DNA of 64,000 nucleotides, from positions 41,920,525 through 41,984,524 of the forward strand of contig OZ038390.1 of assembly GCA_964036045.1 (NCBI GenBank). The letters run 5' to 3'. The DNA comes from Eutreptiella sp. 'Long Island Sound 2002'. Its lineage: Eukaryota > Euglenozoa > Euglenophyceae > Eutreptiales > Eutreptiaceae. This document shows positions 47,101 to 53,700 of this stretch, in pieces; position 1 is the first letter of the stretch; every line of letters starts with the position of its first letter. Made by a program: the position numbers and the translations under genes. The notes under the pieces are model-generated. The model did not search any database and was not told the DNA's origin. It saw only the letters and a program-made list of their open reading frames with translations.

Positions 47101-47354
47101 GCACCGGTTGTTCGGGACCAGGCCAATCTGCGCGTCACTGGCCTGAGGCTGGGGCAATGGGCACACTTGATGGATGTCTTGTGTGACACGATTGACTTGG
47201 TCCGCATCCCCTGCTAGGGCAGACAGATCGATCGTCGGGATGTCAATGGGCCCCCCTTTGGATGTGGCCTTTGATACCTTGTTGGAGTTGGACGTGAGAC
47301 CCCAGAAATGGGCATCACGGTCGATTTCTGGGGTCGGCGTGGAGTCACTAAAAC
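19993..47354 (-). CDS. 2-oxoglutarate/Fe(II)-dependent oxygenase, isopenicillin-N-synthase-like, ten exons
   Basis: The exons are 47,167-47,354 (start uncertain), 41,334-41,453, 40,216-40,291, 38,166-38,247, 37,651-37,751, 36,218-36,313, 24,051-24,118, 22,550-22,627, 20,829-20,956 and 19,993-20,104. All nine introns are GT-AG and every phase agrees, giving about 345 codons, the usual length for the family. The N-terminal domain has IPTIDLSALAG, ACQEWGFFKVVGHGI and RDFFLQPKDVK. The catalytic double-stranded beta-helix has the iron ligands in NPHKDAGFLTILSQ (H and D) and APLHRVL (H). The 2-oxoglutarate-binding RxS sits in KDRISMPFF, and the tail is PVNWGEFRSKRFEGDY. The substrate is unknown; close relatives include flavonol-, gibberellin- and penicillin-type enzymes. 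No nonsense or frameshift is seen. The initiating Met is probably in an unseen upstream exon. Confidence 0.92.
20105..20828 (-). other. oxygenase intron 9
   Basis: 724 bp, donor GTACCG. No other feature seen. Confidence 0.85.
20829..20956 (-). CDS. oxygenase exon 9 (distal His and RxS)
   Basis: Acceptor CCGTAG. It encodes VMSNDVYLAPLHRVLSN and SKDRISMPFFYNPNYDADA, carrying the third iron ligand and the 2-oxoglutarate-binding arginine and serine. Confidence 0.92.
20957..22549 (-). other. oxygenase intron 8, with a GCAGAG-type hexamer repeat
   Basis: 1,593 bp. From about 21,470 to 21,645 the plus strand is an imperfect (GCAGAG/GCAAAG) purine-rich repeat, with a short echo at 21,970-21,990. 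Open frames there are repeat by-products. Degenerate TTGTGGAGGGTTG-type motifs occur near 21,040. Confidence 0.75.
22550..22627 (-). CDS. oxygenase exon 8
   Basis: Exactly 26 codons, phase 0 at both ends, encoding VFHDGEWINVQPEPGAF and IINVGDMCQ. This is the signature block between the HxD motif and the distal histidine. Confidence 0.92.
22628..24050 (-). other. oxygenase intron 7
   Basis: 1,423 bp, donor GTCTCT. It holds G- and C-tract hairpins (23,090-23,130, 23,435-23,460, 23,610-23,775), a ~70-bp repeat at 23,657-23,727 shared with 39,455-39,528, and a ~150-bp repeat at 23,870-24,015 shared with intron 5. Confidence 0.75.
24051..24118 (-). CDS. oxygenase exon 7 (HxD iron-binding motif)
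   Basis: 68 bp, acceptor GTTTGCAG. It encodes VNPHKDAGFLTILSQDSV and AALQ; histidine and aspartate of HKD are two iron ligands. Confidence 0.92.
24119..26220 (+). pseudogene. oxygenase intron 6, left part, with degenerate coding-like sequence on the plus strand
   Basis: This part of the 12,099-bp intron 6 (24,119-36,217) contains plus-strand stretches that read like eroded protein. NDCRLVSATLNALVALTRLR lies near 24,735, then after a one-base frame change DAICQISVTVQCFHIHGLLK ends in TAG near 24,930. Further on, AAYNAAAAAAYFMGINCSLL occurs in the 25,058-25,465 frame. I do not recognise the family. A pseudogene of a repeated element protein is the likeliest reading, with low confidence. Confidence 0.3.
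26229..33707 (+). mobile_element. hAT-like element 1, 7.5 kb, carrying a six-unit satellite array
   Basis: The left end CACGGGGGGGCCGTC matches the reverse complement of the right end at 20 of 21 positions. A perfect 8-bp duplication GGCCTCCC flanks it at 26,221-26,228 and 33,708-33,715. Eight-base duplications and CA...TG ends fit hAT elements (P, Merlin and Zisupton-type elements also make similar duplications). Subterminal blocks GCGACTCCCCC are shared by both ends. The interior is long G-tracts (26,290-26,450), then six satellite units, then degenerate TTAGGG sequence and a GGCGCCTTCGGCGCC hairpin. No transposase is present. It lies entirely within intron 6 of the oxygenase gene. Confidence 0.75.
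26502..33396 (+). repeat. satellite array 1: six ~1.15-kb units joined by TTAGGG repeats
   Basis: Units start (ACCGAGCTGGTGG) at 26,502, 27,664, 28,817, 29,964, 31,117 and 32,270, all in the same orientation. Two subtypes alternate as A-B-A-B-B-B; the A-B pair is duplicated as a ~2.3-kb block and the last B copies are almost identical. Each unit starts ACCGAGCTGGTGG and ends with its inverse CCACCAGCTCGGT, then CCCAATATTCAGTCTTGA and one to four TTAGGG repeats. Each also has an internal (CAG/CAAG)n stretch of variable length about 70 bp from the start. Open frames of 140 codons occur in many units, but A and B differ at many residues, so I do not call them genes. Confidence 0.9.
33716..36217 (-). 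other. oxygenase intron 6, right part
   Basis: About 2.5 kb between element 1 and exon 6. Overlapping open frames on both strands have no motif. Nothing recognisable was seen apart from short G-tracts. Confidence 0.6.
36218..36313 (-). CDS. oxygenase exon 6
   Basis: 96 bp, acceptor TACCTCAG, donor GTTTGT. It encodes GDKSFFKDKFDKHTSFLRL and NYYPTCSDSKTL, matching the family's SFLRLNxYP block just before the HxD motif. Confidence 0.92.
36314..37650 (-). other. oxygenase intron 5
   Basis: 1,337 bp, donor GTCTGT. It contains a ~150-bp segment (36,875-37,020) repeated in intron 7, with a GGCGCCTTCGGTGCG hairpin, and G-tracts near 37,045 and 37,270. The plus-strand frame near 36,420-36,560 has no recognised motif. 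Confidence 0.75.
37651..37751 (-). CDS. oxygenase exon 5
   Basis: 101 bp, acceptor TACTTCAG. It encodes PATPPQFKGQLQQYYDTVHH and LAVILTEIIAVGL, the helical region preceding the catalytic barrel. Confidence 0.92.
37752..38165 (-). other. oxygenase intron 4
   Basis: 414 bp, donor GTATGC. No other feature seen. Confidence 0.85.
38166..38247 (-). CDS. oxygenase exon 4
   Basis: 82 bp, acceptor GACTCAG. It encodes FDFGHKPHPELDDEHPDNR and CMDGCNR; a tryptophan codon is split across the 3' junction. Confidence 0.92.
38248..40215 (-). other. oxygenase intron 3
   Basis: 1,968 bp, donor GTACGT. It includes G- and C-tract hairpin clusters at 39,300-39,440 and a ~70-bp repeat at 39,455-39,528 shared with intron 7. 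No gene seen. Confidence 0.75.
40216..40291 (-). CDS. oxygenase exon 3
   Basis: 76 bp, acceptor GTGTTCAG. It encodes VKRSEDNARGWFDDEFTKQ and TRDWKE, the family's RGYxxxE/KEGFD region. Confidence 0.92.
40292..41333 (-). other. oxygenase intron 2
   Basis: 1,042 bp, donor GTGTGT. The 241-codon minus-strand frame over 40,335-41,060 has no motif and is interpreted as intronic. Nothing else seen. Confidence 0.75.
41334..41453 (-). CDS. oxygenase exon 2 (WGFF...HGI motif)
   Basis: Exactly 40 codons, acceptor TTTGACAG. It encodes ACQEWGFFKVVGHGIPDAVI and QDTYAVTRDFFLQPKDVKQK, the hallmark of the N-terminal domain of this oxygenase family. Confidence 0.93.
41454..43184 (-). other. oxygenase intron 1, part nearest exon 2, with a short minisatellite
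   Basis: Part of the 5,713-bp intron 1 (41,454-47,166). At 41,735-41,880 and 42,290-42,420 a related repeat with GGGGGGCCATTGGCATG and AAGATTCTTC blocks occurs two to three times each. No gene seen. Confidence 0.65.
43700..43765 (+). repeat. tRNA-like module (Pol III-type A and B boxes), likely SINE head
   Basis: A T-arm-like GGGGGTTCGAATCCCCC includes a good B box (GGTTCGAATCC), preceded at tRNA-like distance by ACCCCAGCGGCAGCGC, which resembles an A box. The acceptor stem does not form, so it is not a working tRNA. A hairpin with a perfect 10-bp stem (CCCCCTCAGC at 43,754-43,763 with GCTGAGGGGG at 43,770-43,779) overlaps the 3' side. Confidence 0.45.
44033..44103 (-). repeat. tRNA-like module, likely SINE head or tRNA pseudogene
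   Basis: Read on the minus strand it has TGGTCTAGTGGTATGCGC (A-box-like) and a perfect T-arm CGGGGGTTCGAACCCCCG. The 5' and 3' acceptor ends do not pair well, so a functional tRNA is unlikely. It lies inside element 3, 125 bp from the RNase H ORF. Confidence 0.5.
44228..45355 (-). CDS. RNase H type 1 domain protein (retroelement-derived)
   Basis: The ORF of 375 codons begins at ATG. Residues about 52-190 form an RNase HI domain with all catalytic positions: D59 in IIYTDGSS, E100 in NNTAELYAAIQAI, D121 in AICTDSSLVF, H176 in VPSHVGIVGN and D186 in NEEADALAETG. The remaining ~185 residues are low-complexity, serine/aspartate-rich, ending in a basic RRKRRKH stretch. The activity would be cleavage of RNA in RNA-DNA hybrids. 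Such domains end the polymerase of many LINE and LTR retroelements; no reverse transcriptase is found next to it here. It lies within element 3, on the same strand as the oxygenase gene whose intron it occupies. An intact, uninterrupted frame suggests recent arrival or selection. Confidence 0.85.
   Translation of the reverse strand: MNEGKLVHPNLNPAPPTPPISKAQRRQQNKLDRAMRDSAKLEALICELEDQGFHIIYTDGSSEKVAKIGYVGGYGIYAPGLHAIGAHLPPGLRQTNNTAELYAAIQAIKLFPSGKIAICTDSSLVFLGANGKAKKWELNNWVGSNGPLSNVELWKQLLAELDKSDREIQWIKVPSHVGIVGNEEADALAETGRLSSPLLMQSSVPMTQHIRRSVPPQRIAVRCSTEPSRQDRNHIVVSDSESESESDTEDTEPSPPPVIFDTFAPDHIPVTPATPVLPTRDPRPSPAHTPGVIPLGTSPATQLLTALDLQLLHTPCDRSLPEGFSTPTGSDTSVAPLRFDSDDETISMGSDSDSSASTDVSVPRRKRRKHLFPSD
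45893..47166 (-). other. oxygenase intron 1, part nearest exon 1
   Basis: A minus-strand frame of 344 codons (45,643-46,677, TTG start) crosses from here into element 3. It contains CGHCVGHVMHVGNQ and CDYCFSCKSD but matches no family I know. No other feature seen. Confidence 0.4.
47167..47354 (-). CDS. oxygenase exon 1 (as far as recognised)
   Basis: It encodes IDIPTIDLSALAGDADQ and VNRVTQDIHQ, the N-terminal signature of the family, and ends at donor GTGTGC in phase 0. Upstream the frame is open to an acceptor-like CTCCAG at about 47,355. No ATG lies in frame, so a further 5' exon with the start codon is expected to the right of this point. Confidence 0.85.
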
Positions 47355-48244
47355 CTGGAGACAAAGAGGAGGAGGCAGGCCTTTGCTTAACATTGGGGGG
47401 GGAGGGGGCAGCGGTGTGGTGCAGCTGACCAACCCACCCACCCAGCCACCCAAAATAGAGAGAAACAACCGCACCGCGCGCTCGTTCTTCATTGCTGTTT
47501 TACGCACTTCTGACGGATTTTCAGGGCGGCAGGGATGCGGTGGCCTCCTGGGTTGGCATACAACAACGGAGGCCTCCACTCTACCTCCTCACCAATGTGA
47601 TGGTGGTGGTAGCTGCTCACAACCCCTTTTGGTGGTGGGGAGGGTTGAATACAAAGAGACCTCTTCCGCACAAAAAGGGTGCCCCACACGGTGCCCAAGC
47701 CTGTGGGGCAGTCATTTCGACACGTCTCGCGCTTTGAACCTCACGGGTTGGTTATTCCCGTCAGGTGCCCCACAGCGTGCTGCGGCCTATGTTGATGTCC
47801 AGATGTTCATGTCACTCAGTTGGAGTCCTCTTCCTCATTCTCTGCATCATCCTCCTCAGCAGAAGCAAGGGACGAGCCTGAAGCTCACAACTCCACACCC
47901 ATTATCGTCAGCAAATTTTCGATTCCGCTGCCTTCCCACAAGCTCTACTTATGCGTGTGGGAGAGTGGCGCTTGTGGCCTACAGTGACGAAATGAAAAAA
48001 TAGTGCATTCATAAAATAGCGTGTGCAAAACGTGCACACCGTGCATAGTACCGGGCGCACCGCACATTTGTGTCTCTCATCGGAAAAAGTGGTGCAAAAT
48101 ATTTCAGGACAATGGAAAATATTTTTGCACAACTCTTTCTGGCTTCGCCGATGCTGATGCTGAGGCTGGGGATGTGTGTGTGCCAATTGCCAATTGCCCC
48201 CGCCATTGGGGTGTTTTCATGGCCATCAGTTCTTGCCAGTGCGT

Positions 48245-48279
<35 letters not shown>

Positions 48280-48761
48280 GGGTATTGCCATTTTTACCAG
48301 GTCTCCCGGATTAGCCCGTATGGCCACTCTGGCGTCCTCGGGTCGGGTCACTCCCATCGAAGCAGGCCCACTGCGGGCTCAGGGTGCGTCCCTGTGTTAC
48401 CCCTCGACCAGTGTGATATGCACTCTGGACCAGAACCTGGCTCGCTGCCCCAGGACCACCCTGGAAGTGAGGGTGGCAGCTCCGTGGCTTCCGCTGGGCC
48501 AGCTCCACGGTAATGGTTCAACGAGCCTGTCATGGCCATGTTGCCCCGTGTGTTGTGTGTGTGATGGGGCAATCACAGCTGGTGGTGCTCGCGGCAGCGA
48601 GGCGGCATCCATGCCTACTCATTCAGCGACTTTCCCAGAAAGGATGCCCTTGACGCACGGCTGCCGCCGCCCGCCTCCAGGCACGCCCACTCCGGGAATC
48701 GAACCCATGACCTCTCGGGTGCGAGTCCTACGCTTAGCCCGGTTGAGTTAGCCGGGGATCC

Positions 48762-48803
<42 letters not shown>

Positions 48804-50555
48804 CAAGGTATCAATCCAATCATGCTCAAACTGCGAGGTTCAACATTCCTACATCCTACCAGTACCACTACCACTACTGTGTGTATGTGTGTGTGTGATA
48901 CTCTAGTGTGTACAGTACAGTAGGCGTACATACCGTGTTGCTTTGGCGCCTTCGACAATGAGGGGCGACATGTTGACAAAGATCACACCGCACCATGAAA
49001 ACAGCGATAGACAACAACCTTTGCCCATGATTTTTTGTTTTTGATCTGCCCTCCTCCCTGGCTCTTGCCAAGGATTGGAGAGGAGGCTGGCTGGGTGGGT
49101 GGGTGTGAGAACAACATTCTCAATTTTTTTTGGCAAAATGCCAAATCTTTGCTTGAGCAAAATTTTCTGATTTGAATGGAATTTCGGGCCACATGTCTCA
49201 CCGGCAGAGAGTATTTTGCTCATATTTATGTGCAAAGTATTTCCTCCATAACGGCGCGTTCTGCACCAATATTATCGGGTGTATTTGGCATTCATCATGA
49301 ACTTCATAACAAATGCAAACATGGAACGTCAAACATTAATCCGTAGGCCACATTTGTAGCTGACAAGCTAAGGAGGGCGTACAGACCGCACACGGCGCGC
49401 ACATGACAAGGAGAAATTGGGTTTTTTTGGCTACAATTGGCAATATCCTTGCCTATACAGACCATACCTCACCCCCATTCGTCGAGAATTGGGGAGCGCT
49501 GTCAGTGTAGACGGTTTGAGAGGGCTGTAGGGGGTTTTGGTGGATTGTACGGTGTTGTTGAGTATCACAGAGGTCGGAAAAATACTGTTGAGTGGTGAAG
49601 GACGTTGTGGAGGGTTCTGGAAGAGTTGTGTATGGAAGCTTCTCAGATGAGTGTTGCGTATTTAAAGCGTTGCAGAGGGTTGTAGCTGGTTGTGGAGGAA
49701 GAGGGTCGGCGAGGATTGATCATTGCCGCAAGGCAAATAATGTCAGTGAAGGTAGAGGACATAGTGTGGACGGCGGTGATGGGGACCCTCAAACAAATTT
49801 GGGAATCAGTATTCCATGCCATTAACATGGCTGAGCATTACTTGCTTCCCAGTCGTTGGGTAAACGAGCTGATGATGTGTCTTCTGAAAACCGTCATCCC
49901 CGAAAATGTGTATAAACCTGTATCAGCTTGCGCAAACCTCCACAATGTTATGCACTTCTCTGCAACCCTTTACAACCCTTTGCAGTTCCGTGTCACTGCG
50001 AGTACTGTTGTGCTCACTGAGCATATGCTTCAACACAAAACAAGGTCGTTTGCCATCTGAAATTTTCAGGTATTCCTGCACGAGGCGATTCACCGCAGAG
50101 GGAGGCGCACTACTATGCACCAGGGGAATATGTCCTGTCGCACCGCTTCATGCTGATGCCCCTCAAAGTTGTGTGCTGCTGCGACCTCACATCTACCCCT
50201 GTCCCTCCAGCACACATACTGTTCTTCATCTGCATCCACTGATGTCGCCTACCGAATTTGTTTGAGCTCCCGCATCTCCCCACAGTCCTCATGTTTGTGG
50301 TGGTTCTCCATCTCATCCCCCATTGATGGGTGATGGGTGATTGTGCACGACCAACCGATTGCAGGGCACGGAACATAAAGCTGCAAGTGTGACGGATTGG
50401 CCTGAGGGATAGAGCAAGAACGGGGTTGCAATCCCCCCTCCTGTTCCAGCGAGACAAATGCAACGTTTCCGCGGCCGACACCGCATCTTTTTCATGGAAT
50501 TTAACGCCATACAAGGTGCAGAAAGGAGGTGGTGGTGGTCTCTTTGGTCAAAAAT
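47355..50555. other. upstream region with microsatellites, no firm gene
   Basis: It contains (GT)n at 48,247-48,275, (TG)n at 48,763-48,802 and a shorter run at 48,879-48,898, plus degenerate GGGTTGTAGAGGG-type repeats at 49,500-49,710. A 122-codon plus-strand frame at 49,692-50,060 has no known motif. The oxygenase promoter should lie here but no motif is identifiable. Confidence 0.5.
48690..48757 (-). repeat. tRNA-like module next to a (CA)n tract, likely SINE
   Basis: On the minus strand GGCTAACTCAACCGG (A-box-like) and GGGTTCGATTCCC (T-arm with B box) have tRNA-like spacing. A (CA)n run adjoins the 5' side. The acceptor stem is poor, so a SINE head is more likely than a tRNA gene. Confidence 0.5.
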
Positions 50556-50769
50556 CTATACCCCACGGGGGGGCGACTACAACCGGTCCTGATGCGACCC
50601 ACCCCCCAACTATCTTTCAAAACTCGGGGGGGGGGGGGGGGGTCCAGCCGGGGATCGGGGGGGTGTTCCTGCCGGGGGTCGGGGGGGGGGGGGTCTGGCT
50701 GGGGGTCATGGGGGTGTCCAGCCAGGGGTGAAAGGGGGGGGGGTTAGGGTTAGGGCTAGGGTTAGGGTC

Positions 50770-53700
50770 ACCGAGCTGGTGGAACCAGTCTTGGTTTTAT
50801 AACCCTTTTTAGTGTCTAGGGTGGACCTACCAGGTTTAGCAAGCAAGCAGCAAGCAGCAAGCAGCAAGCAGCAAGCAGCACGCGCGAAATGGGCCAAAAT
50901 CAGAACTCCGTCGTGGTGCTTTGGATTTGAGTGAAATTTTGGTGGATGATACCTATGGGTGTGAAGTACAATCACACAAAGTTTGAGCAAGAAACTTGAC
51001 AGTGGTGGCCGGGAACGGGATTCGCAAGTGGCGGACCTCAGTTTCAAAAACTGCATTTTAGGGCCAAAACAGCCATTTTTCGGCCAAAAAAGCCCTAGAA
51101 CACTTTCAAAACGGCCAAACGAAGGGAAACGGTGGCTACACTGCATGTGCGGCTTGACTTCCCCGAGTCAACGAGCTCTTTGCCGCCCTCTAACTCCATG
51201 ATATGTCCCGGAAACGGCCTAAAAAGGCCCCCAGAAACAAACCAAGAATAGGCCATATCTTTGGCTACATGGCTCAAAATGCGATTCCGAGGGCACCTAT
51301 TCCACCCGCAACCCCCCACTTTTTGTGGTTTCCACCCCTCAGAATTGCCCAAAGGGACGCCTAGACCCCAATGCCTAGGCCCACTAGGCTGCGGCAAGCT
51401 GCAAGCTGAAGCCCAAACAGGTGGTTGCCCAAATGGGTCAACAGGGTCCAGTAGGGGCAAAAAGATGACTTTTCTCAAAAATGATCCTAGACCATGTGCG
51501 ACGCTAAAACAAGTGTTTTTGGACCGTTTTGAGCTTGTGGTGGCCCATTTTGGTACTCCGAAAATCCCGAAATGCCTTGAAACTGGGCTGTTTTGGGACC
51601 AAAAATGGGTCAAAAATGGGTCAAAAACGCATTTTTCCAGACCTCATCCTAGACCATTTGGGGTGCACAAACGGGTGAAATAGGCCCATTTTGAGCCCAT
51701 TTCGGGGGCATTTTGGCCCCTCAGAAGTCCAAAAAGCCTTCAACGTGGGCCTCGTGGCACCCCGTAATGCGTGAAACAAGGAACATGCAACACTTGACAG
51801 GCACACAATAGCCGGATAGAGACATCAATTTTTTGGTACAGGTATGTGGCAGGAAGTACAATGCATTGTACATATGCATCGATTTGCTCATAACAAGAGA
51901 AAGAGGAACGGGATCGCGGTGAAGCGAAAGCCGAGCGCAGACGTCAACACGAAGCTTGGGGAGCACATTCATTCCGAGTGGAGTACGGGGTTAGGTTGCT
52001 CGCTTCAAGGTTAGGATGAACGTGGTCCAATGTTGGAACTCATGCAGTCGAAAATGAATGGGATCGCGGTGAAGCGAAAGCCATTTGCAAACACATAAAA
52101 GGGGAGGGGGATACGAACCAAACAGTGCAATTCGTGCAATAATGGGATCGCGGTGAAGCGAAAGCCATTTGCAAACTCAGAAGGAGGGAGGGGAAGACAA
52201 AACATTCAGTGACATTCATGCAATAATGGGATCGCGGTGAAGCGAAATCCAATTGCCAAGGCAAAAAGAGGGGAGGGATTACGGAACACACAACCACATG
52301 CATGCAACCCTCAATCGCCATCATTAACCTACAGTCAATCAATGACATACATGCAAGATCATTAACCTACCTGACGCACGGGAGCAGATATCTGGTGGTT
52401 AGGGGAACACTGAACACACAATGACACAAGGCGGACTTTTTAACTTCTCTATCTACCTATCACGCACAAGAGCAAATGTTGGAACTCATGCAGTCGAAAA
52501 TGAATGGGATCGCGGTGAAGCGAAAGCCATTTGCAAACACATAAAAGGGGAGGGGAATACAAAACAGACAGTGCAATTCGTGCAATAATGGGATCGCGGT
52601 GAAGCGAAAGCCATTTGCAAACTCAAAAGGAGGGAGGGGAAAACAAAACATGCAGTGACATTCATGCAATAATGGCATCACGATGAAGCGAAAACCAGTT
52701 GCCAATGCAAAATGAGGGGAGAGGAATACGAAACACACAACAACATGCATGCAACCCTCAATCGCCATCCCCCAACCAATTGACTTTCCTCCACCCTAGT
52801 ACGCACAGAAGCATAGGCACTACCCCACCAGCTCGGTCCCAATATTCAGTCTTCATTAGGGTCACCGAGCTGGTGGAACCAGTCTTGGTTTTATAACCCT
52901 TTTTAGTGTCTAGGGTGGACCTACCAGGTTTAGCAAGCAAGCAGCAAGCAGCAAGCAGCAAGCAGCAAGCAGCACGCGCGAAATGGGCCAAAATCAGAAC
53001 TCCGTCGTGGTGCTTCGGATTCGGGTGAAATTTTGGTGGATGATACCTATGGGTGTGAAGTACAATCACACAAAGTTTGAGCAAGAAACTCAACGGTGGC
53101 GGCCGGGAACGGGATTCGCAAGTGGCGGACCTCAGTTTCAAAAGCTGCAGTTTAGGGCCAAAAACAGCCATTTTTGGGCTTAAGAAGCCCTGGAACACAT
53201 TCAAAACGGCCAAACAAAGGGAAACGGTGGGTACACTCCACGTGCGGCTTGACTTCCCCATGTCAACGAGCTCTTTGCGGCCCTCTAACTCCATGATATG
53301 TCGTGGAAACGGCCCAAAAAGGCCCCCAGAAGCTCCAAATGCCGACAGCCACAAACCAAGAATAGGCCATATCTTTGGCTACATGGCTCAAAATGCGATT
53401 CCGAGGGCACCTACTCCACCCGCAACCCCCCACTTTTTGTGGTTTCCACCCCTCAAAATTGCCCAAATGGACGTCTAGACCCCCATACCTAGGCCCACTA
53501 GGTTGCGGCAAGCTGCGAGCTCAAGTGTCTAGGGTGGACCTACCAGGTTTAGCAAGCAAGCAGCAAGCAGCAAGCAAGCAGCACGCGCGAAATGGGCCAA
53601 AATCAGAACTCCGTCGTGGTGCTTCGGATTCGGCTGAAATTTTGGTGGATGATACCTATGGGTGTGAAGTACAATCACACAAAGTTTGAGCAAGAAACTC

